64,000 nucleotides of DNA, from NCBI GenBank assembly GCA_035480615.1, contig DATIHO010000048.1, positions 1 to 64,000 on the forward strand, in the 5' to 3' direction. The stretch is from CAIPFQ01 sp035480615 (GTDB lineage: Bacteria; Chlamydiota; Chlamydiia; Chlamydiales; SM23-39). The stretch's first letter is position 1, and the number at the start of each line of letters is the position of its first letter. Below the pieces are notes generated by a model. It saw nothing but the letters and a program-made list of their open reading frames with translations. It was not told the DNA's origin and did no database searches. Positions 43,872 to 51,720 of this stretch are shown one piece after another. The position numbers and the translations under genes were made by a program.

Positions 43872-44592
43872 GCGCTTTTTCCGTTAGCTCACGGTTTCTT
43901 AAAGCAAAAAGAGGGTTGGTGATAGGTTCTATATGGACTTTTGCGGCCGCTTCAATTTGACTAAAGGGAGGGATCGACCCGCCAAAATGCAAAAGAGGAT
44001 AGGAAATGCTGTCTTTGCCAATGAGAGTCCCTGGATTTAAGACGCAATTGCACCCGATCTGCACCCGGTCTCCAATCACAGCGCCGAATTTTTTTAAACC
44101 GGTCAAAACCCGATTTCCGCAATCCCAAATAGACACTTCTTTTCTATCAAGACGCAAATTCGCGCATTTGACTCCGGCCCCCAAATTGACTCCATTGCCT
44201 ATGATTGAATCTCCGATATAGGCGAAATGCGTGGCCGCCACATCGTCGAGAAGAATCGAATGTTTGATTTCCGTCCCATGTCCAACGACAGATCGATTTC
44301 CGCAAATCACCCCCCCCCGTAAATAAGCTCCATGCCGCAAGATGCAATTCGAGCCGATGATGCAAGGCCCCTGAATGAACACTCCGGGTTCAATCACCGT
44401 ATTTCGACCAATTGCGATGAGTTCGGCTCGCTCCAAATGGACTCCCGACGCGATTTGAATCTCTATACGGAAAACTGATTTCATCAAGTAATTATTTAAT
44501 AAAAGAAGCGGCGACCAGATGGGTTCCCCTGGCCTCCAAAGGGCGCTATGAGAAAAGCGTTGAAGAGAAAAATAGTCTGAGATTTCAAGCAT
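43861..44592 (-). CDS. GlmU-like left-handed beta-helix protein without nucleotidyltransferase domain
   Basis: The 243 residues are mostly hexapeptide repeats of a left-handed beta-helix: IGRNTVIEPGVFIQGPCIIG, LRHGAYLRGGVICGNRSVVG, and IGNGVNLGAGVKCANLRLD, which resembles the acetyltransferase half of GlmU and sugar nucleotidyltransferase C-termini. The N-terminal pyrophosphorylase domain is absent. Chlamydia carries a similarly short protein annotated glmU at this place (recalled). It may acetylate glucosamine-1-phosphate for lipid A or murein precursors. The start codon is only eight bases from the TATACCC hairpin repeat, so the repeat lies in its leader. Confidence 0.8.
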   Translation of the reverse strand: MLEISDYFSLQRFSHSALWRPGEPIWSPLLLLNNYLMKSVFRIEIQIASGVHLERAELIAIGRNTVIEPGVFIQGPCIIGSNCILRHGAYLRGGVICGNRSVVGHGTEIKHSILLDDVAATHFAYIGDSIIGNGVNLGAGVKCANLRLDRKEVSIWDCGNRVLTGLKKFGAVIGDRVQIGCNCVLNPGTLIGKDSISYPLLHFGGSIPPFSQIEAAAKVHIEPITNPLFALRNRELTEKAHAP

Positions 44593-44599
44593 CTTCGAG

Positions 44600-44637
44600 T
44601 ATACCCAAAGTGATTCAAAAGTTGGCCTTTGGGTATA
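44600..44637. repeat. 38 bp TATACCC hairpin repeat, copy B
   Basis: TATACCCAAAG (44600-44610) and CTTTGGGTATA (44627-44637) are perfect inverted repeats around TGATTCAAAAGTTGGC. It differs from 17810-17847 at one base. Here it lies in the leader of the minus-strand GlmU-like gene, so a hairpin in that mRNA would sit next to the start codon. Confidence 0.88.
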
Positions 44638-44785
44638 GTATACGCGGATCTGCCGTTCTTATGAACAACTTCCACAATCTCTATAGATTTAATAGAGTCT
44701 AAAGAATTAGATATTCTTCTTCTGTCTTTGTGGAAATGTAGATAACTCAAGCAGATTTGGGAGAGAAAAAGGGGGGGGAAACCTT

Positions 44786-44872
44786 GTTCATAACTTGTTG
44801 ACAACTTGTTCAAAACCCCTCGGTTTTGAACAAAGTCAAACTTATCGACAGGTTTTGAACAAAGTTATGAAC
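44786..44872. promoter_or_regulatory. Palindromic cluster of GGTTTTGAACAAAG boxes, origin- or operator-like
   Basis: The 87 bp region begins GTTCATAACTT and ends with its exact reverse complement AAGTTATGAAC. Inside are GGTTTTGAACAAAG at 44822-44835 and 44851-44864 and the inverted form CTTGTTCAAAACC at 44805-44817. TTATCGACA (44842-44850) and, on the minus strand further left, TTATCTACA (about 44736-44744) are each one base from the DnaA box TTATCCACA. The rest of 44638-44785 holds no gene. Genes diverge on either side. It could be a replication origin or the binding region of a regulator of the GlmU-like operon. Confidence 0.5.
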
Positions 44873-44879
44873 AAAAAAG

Positions 44880-45359
44880 TTAGAGCTTGGCTAGCGCCCG
44901 ATAGCCGAAATAAAACAGAGGACAGCCTGCAAGGCAATAGACAAACCACCAGCTTGCATCCCATTTTAAAACAACAACTCCCTTATGCGAAAAAAGAAGA
45001 ATCAAAAGACCGAGTAAAACAAGCTGCGCTCCCAAAGTAAAAAGAACAGTTGGAATAAACACATTTTTAGATTCTTCCTCTAGAGGAGTTTCTTTCTGAG
45101 ATGCTTCGCGGCTGGCCTCTGGCTGCCTTGGCGCTGGATGCGATGGATAGAGGGATTGGGAAGTTTGAGCATCGACCATCCGATTTGGATTTGAATAGAG
45201 AGAAAAATGGCCCTGTTCCGATGTTTCTTTTCTTAAATCGGCTGCGCAAAACGGACATACAATGACCTCAAGGTCAATTTCCCCTTCGCAGTTGTGGCAA
45301 AGTTTTTGTCTTTTTTTGGGTTTTCTCGCAGTTTCTTCCATAGCAATGATATTAGCCAT
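44880..45359 (-). CDS. Zinc-ribbon protein with two C-terminal membrane helices
   Basis: The protein has a zinc-ribbon near the N-terminus (LCHNCEGEIDLEVIVCPFCA, two Cys-x-x-Cys), a polar linker, and two hydrophobic helices (IPTVLFTLGAQLVLLGLLIL and WWFVYCLAGCPLFYFGYRAL). The start at 45359 avoids overlap with the divergent lpd start at 45406. Chlamydia also has an uncharacterised membrane protein just before lpd (CT556, recalled). Function unknown. Confidence 0.72.
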   Translation of the reverse strand: MANIIAMEETARKPKKRQKLCHNCEGEIDLEVIVCPFCAADLRKETSEQGHFSLYSNPNRMVDAQTSQSLYPSHPAPRQPEASREASQKETPLEEESKNVFIPTVLFTLGAQLVLLGLLILLFSHKGVVVLKWDASWWFVYCLAGCPLFYFGYRALAKL

Positions 45360-45405
45360 TTTCTGTTTTTTCCGTCCCTTGTTAAAATGTTGAAAAGAGG
45401 ATTTC

Positions 45406-46809
45406 ATGACAGAAAGAAAAAAATTTAATGTGGCTGTGATTGGTTCCGGACCCGGCGGCTATACAGCGGCGATCCGCGCGGCGCAATTGGGGAAATCGGT
45501 TGCGTTGATCGAAAAAGATTTATTGGGAGGCACTTGTTTGAATGTCGGATGTATCCCAAGCAAAGCGCTTCTTTCAAACGCTGCGGTTTTGCATCAGGTG
45601 AAAAGAGCTGCTGATTTTGGTATTTCAACCGGGCCCATTTCTTTTCAATACAGCAAAATGAAAGCGAGAAAAGACGCTGTCGTAGCCAAGATCCGCTCCG
45701 GACTTTTGGGGCTTTTGAAGTCCAATCAAATCACTATAGTTCATGGAAACGCCAAATTTGAATCTCCCCGGGAATTGAAAATAACGGGCCAGGACAATCT
45801 CTTGATTTCTGCAGAACAGATCATTATTGCAACAGGCTCCGTGCCTTTGGACACTCCGGCTTTTCGATGCGACCACAAACGAATTTTAAACTCCACCTCG
45901 ATCCTGGAGATTGTCGAAGCGCCTAAAAGCCTTGCGATCATTGGGGGAGGGTATATCGGCTGTGAATTCGCATCGCTTTTTGCAGAACTTGGGACAAAAG
46001 TTACGATTATCGAAGCTCTTTCCGCCATCTTGGCCCCTCAGGGAGCGGAAGTGTCTCAATATATGACTAAAGTATTCACAAAAAAAGGAATGGAGATTCG
46101 GACAAACGCTAAAGTTTTAAAGGTAGAAGATCAAGGACAAAGCGTCCAGATCCTTTTGGAAGGAAACCAGACGGTTGAGGCGGAGCTTTGTTTAGTCTCG
46201 GTGGGCCGCAAAATTTATACCGAAGGGCTTCATTTGGAAAAAGCGGGTTTGAAACTGGCTGAAAGGGGTTTTTTGGAAATTAATGACAAAATGGAAACAG
46301 AGGTGAAAGGAATTTATGCGGTCGGAGATGTAACGGGTAAATGGATGCTTGCCCATGTAGCTTCCCATCAAGGAATTGTAGCCGCGTCCAATGCCTCTGG
46401 TCATTTTGATAAAATGCATTATGACGCGGTCCCTGCGGTCATTTTTACAACGCCTGAAATCGCAATGGTTGGAATGACACTGGAAGCTGCAACAAAAGCC
46501 GGGTTTAATGCTGTAGTGGGAACGTTTCCCTTGACAATTCTTGGAAAAGCGCAAGCGGCCCTGGATACTGAGGGATTTTCCCAGATCGTTTCAGATAAAA
46601 AAACCGGGCAAATTCTAGGGGCTGTCGTCATTGGGCATGAAGCTTCCAATCTGATTGCTGAAATGACCCTTGCCATTCAAAATGAATTGACGCTAGAGTC
46701 GGTAATAGGGACGATTCATGCCCACCCGACTCTTGCTGAAAGTTGGCTGGAAGCAGCCCTCATTGCGGCCGATCGCCCCATTCACTTTCCGCCAAAGCAA
46801 AAAAAATGA
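45406..46809 (+). CDS. lpd: Dihydrolipoyl dehydrogenase (E3)
   Basis: E3 reoxidises dihydrolipoamide of the pyruvate and 2-oxoglutarate dehydrogenase complexes using FAD and NAD+. The FAD-binding GSGPGGYTAAIRAAQLG is at the N-terminus, the redox disulfide is GGTCLNVGCIPSKAL near 42-56, the NAD-binding motif is AIIGGGYIGCEFASLFAELG near 180, and the C-terminal HAHPTLAESW carries the catalytic His-Glu pair. GAGGAT precedes the ATG. The stop overlaps the lipA start by ATGA, joining lipoate synthesis to a lipoate-using enzyme. Confidence 0.97.
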   Translation: MTERKKFNVAVIGSGPGGYTAAIRAAQLGKSVALIEKDLLGGTCLNVGCIPSKALLSNAAVLHQVKRAADFGISTGPISFQYSKMKARKDAVVAKIRSGLLGLLKSNQITIVHGNAKFESPRELKITGQDNLLISAEQIIIATGSVPLDTPAFRCDHKRILNSTSILEIVEAPKSLAIIGGGYIGCEFASLFAELGTKVTIIEALSAILAPQGAEVSQYMTKVFTKKGMEIRTNAKVLKVEDQGQSVQILLEGNQTVEAELCLVSVGRKIYTEGLHLEKAGLKLAERGFLEINDKMETEVKGIYAVGDVTGKWMLAHVASHQGIVAASNASGHFDKMHYDAVPAVIFTTPEIAMVGMTLEAATKAGFNAVVGTFPLTILGKAQAALDTEGFSQIVSDKKTGQILGAVVIGHEASNLIAEMTLAIQNELTLESVIGTIHAHPTLAESWLEAALIAADRPIHFPPKQKK

Positions 46810-47705
46810 ACAAATTAAATATTTTGCCTGAAAATCCCGAATCGCAAACAGCAGGCCGCTTCCCTTCCTGGTTGCATCGCAAGATCCCTAATGGAGGAGA
46901 GATTTTTCAAACAAATGCGATCTTGGAAAAATATAGGCTAAACACTGTATGCGAAGAGGCCAAATGTCCGAACCGGCTTGAATGTTTCACGAAAAAAACG
47001 GCTACTTTTCTTGCCTTGGGAAAACAGTGCACTCGGAATTGTGGATTTTGCGCCATCGATTTTAGCAAAGCTCCAAAAGCTCCTGAGGCTGATGAACCGG
47101 AAAGGATTGCCTTATCGGTCAAAGAGCTTGGTCTCAAGCATGCTGTAATTACTATGGTCGCAAGGGACGATCTTCCCGATGCGGGCGCTTCCCATATTGC
47201 AAGAATTGTCCGCTCTGTTCGGAAGAACAATCCCAATACGACAATCGAGCTTTTAACATCGGATCTATCGGGCAATTTTGAAGCCCTCGATCTCATCCTT
47301 TCGGAAAAACCGGAGATTTTCAACCACAATATAGAAACGGTCCGCTCCTTGTCTCCTCGCGTTCGGCATAATGCACAATATGATAGGACTTTGGGCATCC
47401 TGGAAACAGCGAAAAAATCTAAAAAGACCATTTTCGTCAAATCGGGAATTATGGTAGGTCTTGGAGAAACGGAAAAAGAAGTGGAAGAAACCATTCAAGA
47501 TTTACATCGAATTGGGGTAGATATCATTACGATCGGTCAATATTTACAGGCAAGCCGGCATAAATTACGAGTGAAATCATTTGTTACTCCCGAACAATTT
47601 GAAAAATATTCGGAAATAGGTCGCTCGCTCGGAGTGCCGCACATGTATTCAGGCCCTTTTGTCCGTTCATCTTACAATGCGCATCTTTTTGTGAGAGACC
47701 GTTAA
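46806..47705 (+). CDS. lipA: Lipoyl synthase LipA
   Basis: LipA is a radical-SAM enzyme that inserts two sulfurs into octanoyl groups on lipoyl domains. The auxiliary cluster cysteines are in CEEAKCPNRLECF (C-x4-C-x5-C) and the radical-SAM cluster in CTRNCGFC (C-x3-C-x2-C). Later segments VARDDLPDAGASHI, EIFNHNIETV and MVGLGETEKEV are characteristic, and the conserved RSSYNA near the end carries the third auxiliary ligand serine. The start is coupled to lpd by ATGA, giving 299 residues. Confidence 0.97.
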   Translation: MNKLNILPENPESQTAGRFPSWLHRKIPNGGEIFQTNAILEKYRLNTVCEEAKCPNRLECFTKKTATFLALGKQCTRNCGFCAIDFSKAPKAPEADEPERIALSVKELGLKHAVITMVARDDLPDAGASHIARIVRSVRKNNPNTTIELLTSDLSGNFEALDLILSEKPEIFNHNIETVRSLSPRVRHNAQYDRTLGILETAKKSKKTIFVKSGIMVGLGETEKEVEETIQDLHRIGVDIITIGQYLQASRHKLRVKSFVTPEQFEKYSEIGRSLGVPHMYSGPFVRSSYNAHLFVRDR

Positions 47706-47760
47706 CAGTCTCTTGGAGTCCTCTTGATGAAAAATACCCCCCTTCCTATGGTGCAATTAG

Positions 47761-49056
47761 ATGCCCAAAAAAAAATCGATACAAGTTGCTACGATTATTC
47801 TTGCGGGAGGAAAAGGGACTCGTCTTCATCCTCTTACGCTCCACCATGCAAAACCTGCTGTTTCCTATGGCGGCCGCTATCGGCTGATTGACATCCCCAT
47901 TTCAAATTCTATCAATTCTGATTTTCGACAAATTTTTGTAATCGCGCAATATCTTTCCGGGGAACTACAGAATTACATCAACAAAACCTATCATTTTGAT
48001 AATTGCAATCCAGGATCAATTGATATTTTAACTCCTCAAGGGACAAAGCATGGAAAAAAAACGACTTTTTCCGGAACGGCTGATGCCGTTCGGAAAAATC
48101 TTCCAACGATTCTTAAATCGAGCGCTGAGTATTTTCTCATTTTATCCGGAGACCAATTATACAATATCAATTTTCAAAGTATGGTCGCTTTTGCACGAGA
48201 AAAAAAAGCAGATCTCACAATTGCTTCCATTCCTGTGCATGAAAAAGAGGCGGAGCGGATGGGCCTTCTTAAAATCAATGGAGAGGCCCGGATCATCGAT
48301 TTTGTTGAAAAACCGAAAGATCCCTCTCGATTGAAGCAGTTTCGATTAGGTGCGGAATTTTTTGAAAATTGGAACATCTCTCCTCGCAATGAGGCCTACT
48401 ATTTAGGATCCATGGGAATTTATGTCTTCACACGAAGCGCGCTCATCGATCTTCTCCATCAAGACAAACGGCACGACTTCGGTTATCATCTCATCGATAC
48501 GGCAGTCAAAAACGGGAAAACATCGGCCTTCATTTATCATGGATATTGGGAAGATATTGGAACGGTCGCTTCTTATTATGAAGCAAATCTCATGTTAACC
48601 CATGCAACAAATCGGGGACTCGATACATATGATGAACAGCATCCAATTTATACGTGCCCTACATTTCTTCCTGGACCTAAAATCAAATCGACCGTCATCA
48701 AAGATTCTATTCTTTGCGAAGGCAGTATCATCGAAGCGAAAGAAATCACAAATTGCGTCATCGGTTTGAGATCGCACGTAAAAAAAGGGACGATTTTGCG
48801 CAATACAGTAATGATGGGGAACCATTATGATTTTCCAACGCATCGTGAAAATCAATCGCTCGATGACTTTGCAATCGGGGAAAATTGTCTCATTGAAAAA
48901 GCGATCATTGATGAAAATGTTTGTATCGGCAATCGGGTCCATCTCGTCAATAAAGAAAAACGGGAGCGGTTTGATAGCAAGCAAGGTGTTTTTATCCGGG
49001 ATGGGATCATTATTGTAACGGCCGGGACGCGCCTTCCAAACGGCTTCAAATTGTAA
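47761..49056 (+). CDS. glgC: Glucose-1-phosphate adenylyltransferase GlgC
   Basis: GlgC makes ADP-glucose for glycogen synthesis. The nucleotide-binding loop LAGGKGTRLHPLT is near residue 16, with the glucose-1-phosphate region ILSGDQLYNIN near 125, VEKPKDP near 180, and YWEDIGTVASYYEAN near 260. A C-terminal beta-helix carries the allosteric sites. The 431-residue length fits. There is no clear ribosome-binding site, and the ATG is 55 bases after lipA, possibly in the same transcript. Its last 11 bases overlap the convergent pseudopilin-like gene. Confidence 0.95.
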   Translation: MPKKKSIQVATIILAGGKGTRLHPLTLHHAKPAVSYGGRYRLIDIPISNSINSDFRQIFVIAQYLSGELQNYINKTYHFDNCNPGSIDILTPQGTKHGKKTTFSGTADAVRKNLPTILKSSAEYFLILSGDQLYNINFQSMVAFAREKKADLTIASIPVHEKEAERMGLLKINGEARIIDFVEKPKDPSRLKQFRLGAEFFENWNISPRNEAYYLGSMGIYVFTRSALIDLLHQDKRHDFGYHLIDTAVKNGKTSAFIYHGYWEDIGTVASYYEANLMLTHATNRGLDTYDEQHPIYTCPTFLPGPKIKSTVIKDSILCEGSIIEAKEITNCVIGLRSHVKKGTILRNTVMMGNHYDFPTHRENQSLDDFAIGENCLIEKAIIDENVCIGNRVHLVNKEKRERFDSKQGVFIRDGIIIVTAGTRLPNGFKL

Positions 49057-49513
49057 CCTGTTTCACTGCAATCCGATATGTATAAATTTTAGGTTTCTTG
49101 GAAAGCTCGGGCTTGAATTGGATTTTTACGTAAACCATTCGGTAATGCTCTTCTTCCATTCCCTGTTTTTCCCCTTTTCCAAATAAAGTATAAGAACGAT
49201 CGATTTTTTTTGGTGTTCGTCCTGGCAGTTGGATGGTGATTGGATTTAAAGAGAAAGGCCCTGTGGTGAGATGATGTTTTGGGATTTTTTCGAAGGGAAT
49301 TGCATTTTTTAACATCAGTTCCTCGATCTCGGAAAACGTCCAGTCAGCCAGCCGGTCTCTTTCAATCTCTTCGAGAAGAACGATTTCAGATTGGTAAGCG
49401 CGAATGGGTTGTAAAATCAGGGGAATGGCGCAAAGAATCACCAAAGAAAGAGCCAGTAACACTTCAAGTAGAAGAAATGGCCTCAAAGACTGCCCGCGAC
49501 AACAATCTCTCAC
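49046..49513 (-). CDS. Pseudopilin-like protein
   Basis: The N-terminus has a type IV pilin-like helix, LRPFLLLEVLLALSLVILCA, with Glu at +5 relative to Phe, followed by a soluble domain, as in minor pseudopilins of type II secretion. The usual Gly at -1 is Pro here, so processing by prepilin peptidase is uncertain. A GTG at 49513 overlaps the phosphoesterase stop by GTGA and places the helix near the N-terminus; an ATG at 49597 would add 28 residues and overlap more. Chlamydia has similar small pilin-like genes near its gsp cluster (recalled). Confidence 0.6.
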   Translation of the reverse strand: MRDCCRGQSLRPFLLLEVLLALSLVILCAIPLILQPIRAYQSEIVLLEEIERDRLADWTFSEIEELMLKNAIPFEKIPKHHLTTGPFSLNPITIQLPGRTPKKIDRSYTLFGKGEKQGMEEEHYRMVYVKIQFKPELSKKPKIYTYRIAVKQVTI

Positions 49514-50265
49514 AACACTGCAATAGGTTGATGGCGAATATAATCGGTAGATGCTAAAAAATAGCTCACTCCGCGGCTTACTCCAAACAGCGAGCAATTC
49601 GATTTCACATTATGAAGATGTCCAAAAACGCAAATCTGAATCTGGTTTTGTTCCAAGATCTGAGACGCTCGCGAAGGCTGCAGATCCGCTCCAATCGGAG
49701 GATAGTGGGTCATGGCGATCCGGATCTTCGCATTGGGATTCATTTGTTTTAGGCTCATCTTAAGCCGTTCCAATTCGCGAGCAAAGATTTTTTGTGAAAA
49801 TTCTTCCTGGATCACTTCCTCCCTATTCCCTGAAGACTTTTTACGAGGATTTTCTTGAAATTCAATAAATTGATCAAACCGATATTCAGGAGTGTCCCAT
49901 AGCCTTGCTCCCCCAATTGCTGCGTCGCGCCAATGAAACGCATTGTTTTGGATCAAATGGATAGAAGGGGGAAGGATTGCAGAAACTTGTTTTAAAGATC
50001 CCCACCAGTAATCATGATTGCCTTTGATCATCACTTTCGTTCCCGGTAAATGATGGATCCAGGCAAGATCAACAGCCGCTTCCTCAAGACGCATCGCCCA
50101 AGAGATATCGCCCGGAATTAAGACGAGATCCTCGGGATGAACGAGAGCCTTCCAGTGGGTCGCGATTTTTTCTGCATGGTTCTCCCATGCAGAACCGAAA
50201 ATGTCCATTTTCTTTTCCGGGACTCCAAAACTCAAGTGTAAATCGCCAATCGTCCAAATATGCAT
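49510..50265 (-). CDS. Calcineurin-like metallophosphoesterase
   Basis: The 251 residues show the metallophosphoesterase metal ligands in order: GDLHLSFG (D-x-H), LIPGDISWA (GD), IKGNHDYWWG (GNHD), a His in MTHYPP, and the C-terminal FGHLHNVK (GHxH). It is a cytosolic phosphoesterase whose substrate (nucleotide, cyclic nucleotide or phosphoprotein) cannot be read. It lies 47 bases downstream of the RING-like gene and is coupled to the pseudopilin-like gene. A cyclic-nucleotide phosphodiesterase role would complement the cyclase at 23.7 kb, but nothing shows this. Confidence 0.88.
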   Translation of the reverse strand: MHIWTIGDLHLSFGVPEKKMDIFGSAWENHAEKIATHWKALVHPEDLVLIPGDISWAMRLEEAAVDLAWIHHLPGTKVMIKGNHDYWWGSLKQVSAILPPSIHLIQNNAFHWRDAAIGGARLWDTPEYRFDQFIEFQENPRKKSSGNREEVIQEEFSQKIFARELERLKMSLKQMNPNAKIRIAMTHYPPIGADLQPSRASQILEQNQIQICVFGHLHNVKSNCSLFGVSRGVSYFLASTDYIRHQPIAVL

Positions 50266-50312
50266 GCCGATTTTGCATCATTTTGGATATCAGGTTACGC
50301 AAGAGGCCTATT

Positions 50313-50972
50313 TTATGGAAGATAATGATACACTCCAGTCTCTTCATTAAGTTTACAATATCCACGTTCTGCCAAATTTTCGATTCGCGAATTTACATAG
50401 TCTTGCGTAAGAGGGCTGGGATGAATTCTAGTAGCATAAGATTTGCATTTTTGATGAATTTCTTCTTTTGTAAGAGGTTTTGTTGTCAAATGATTACCCG
50501 AGGTCAGTAAAGCTACAATCCAGCCATCAACCTCAGAGTCCGTAAGTTCTATATGAGGAAGCCTCATATTTTGAAGGTAATGTTCACCATCAACATTTAT
50601 TGCAATTTTATCATTATGAATACAATACCACCTTCCACTATATCTACAAAACATAGTTAGTCGATTCGTTAATTGAGTTTCTAGTAATGGAAAATATCTT
50701 TTTACGACTGAAATCACAGAGCTAACTGTATTATGATTTGGCAACAACCGTAAAATGGATGAGTTTTTCTGATCATATCGGATATCACCAAATCGAATTC
50801 GCAAATCCCCCAATTCGGCCCTACAATGAGCACATTTGTTCAACATTTGATCACAGATGGCACAGACTTTTTGAAAACAACAGGACGAATAAACAATTGA
50901 TGAAGAAGGAAGGTTCTCCCGAAAGCAAACAGGGCACTCAGATCGACCTATTTTTTGAGCATCACTTGACAT
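50313..50972 (-). CDS. RING-like finger protein with cullin WHB-like C-terminus, putative ubiquitin ligase effector
   Basis: The 219-residue protein begins with eight clustered cysteines: C13, C16 (CPVC), C31/C32, C37, C40 (CAIC), C47 and C50 (CAHCR). This spacing is that of a RING/C4C4 finger, the fold that recruits E2 enzymes in eukaryotic ubiquitin ligases. The last ~75 residues (145-219) resemble the cullin/APC2 winged-helix B domain: EVDGWIVALLTSGNHLT, then VNSRIENLAERGYCKL ending GVYHYLP, compared with the cullin pattern I-x-x-R-I-E-x-L-I-x-R-x-Y ... Y-x-Y-A. The neddylation lysine region of cullins is not evident. AGGAGG before the ATG is a strong start signal. No secretion signal can be read, but host-directed type III effectors seldom show one. 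Both domain calls are by eye. Confidence 0.7.
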   Translation of the reverse strand: MSSDAQKIGRSECPVCFRENLPSSSIVYSSCCFQKVCAICDQMLNKCAHCRAELGDLRIRFGDIRYDQKNSSILRLLPNHNTVSSVISVVKRYFPLLETQLTNRLTMFCRYSGRWYCIHNDKIAINVDGEHYLQNMRLPHIELTDSEVDGWIVALLTSGNHLTTKPLTKEEIHQKCKSYATRIHPSPLTQDYVNSRIENLAERGYCKLNEETGVYHYLP

Positions 50973-51042
50973 GTATCCTCCTCACATCCTTGTGAAGATG
51001 GATAATAGTAGTTGAAAACTATATAATATCATAGGAATATGC

Positions 51043-51720
51043 ATGGATGAAAAACACGTATTTTGGGTTCTTTTGAGCCAATGTGCGATAAAAAAAGCTG
51101 CGAAACGCACTGTGTTTTTATTGGAAATCCTGATCGGGCTTTTCCTGATATCCATTCTCGTTTCCTGTCTTTTTACCTCTATGGCCAAAAGCGCTTTTTT
51201 TGAAAAAAAAATCGAATTTACAAGAAATGCGATCTTGGAGCGCCAGCACCTGCAAACGTATCTCCAGGATCTTTTTTTATCCCAATATTCGATGTACACC
51301 AAAAAACTTGGAAATGAGAAAAACAAGAGTCTGATTGCTGTTTTTGATCATGGCATCGATCCGGATCCGGCGTTTAGCGGCTCGGTGCTCGCAAGACTTT
51401 ATGTGGATGATGAGAGGAATCTGGCTCTTGCTATTTGGCCGATGGAAAAAAAAGAAAAAACACGCCTTTGGCGCAAAATCAATCTCCTACCTCAAGTAGA
51501 AACGTTTCAGATTCTATTTCTGGGAAGCAAAACACGAGACTCTGCTTTTCCTGTAAACGAAGAACTTGCCTGGAATAATGATTGGCCGAAAGAACGTCAA
51601 GAATCCCCCTTGATGATCCGTCTTTTGATCAAGCAAAAAGAGGGCTCTATTTCTTACGCGTTTTTCACTTCCGCTGTTTCGCTTGTCTCCTACCAGCAGA
51701 AAGGAACAGTAAGTCAATGA
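51043..51720 (+). CDS. Pilin-like DUF1494-type chlamydial protein
   Basis: The 225-residue protein has a hydrophobic helix near residues 24-45 (FLLEILIGLFLISILVSCLF) with a Glu five residues in, like a pseudopilin N-terminus, and then a soluble domain. It matches my recollection of the DUF1494 chlamydial proteins (CT568-like) beside the type II secretion genes. A ribosome-binding site AGGAAT is nine bases before the ATG. It is coupled to the next gene by ATGA. It may be a minor pseudopilin of a type II secretion apparatus whose other parts lie elsewhere. Confidence 0.65.
   Translation: MDEKHVFWVLLSQCAIKKAAKRTVFLLEILIGLFLISILVSCLFTSMAKSAFFEKKIEFTRNAILERQHLQTYLQDLFLSQYSMYTKKLGNEKNKSLIAVFDHGIDPDPAFSGSVLARLYVDDERNLALAIWPMEKKEKTRLWRKINLLPQVETFQILFLGSKTRDSAFPVNEELAWNNDWPKERQESPLMIRLLIKQKEGSISYAFFTSAVSLVSYQQKGTVSQ

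Noticed and set aside
46743..46805. Upstream extension of lipA
   Set aside because: It overlaps the conserved end of lpd, and the ATGA junction at 46806 gives the normal LipA start.
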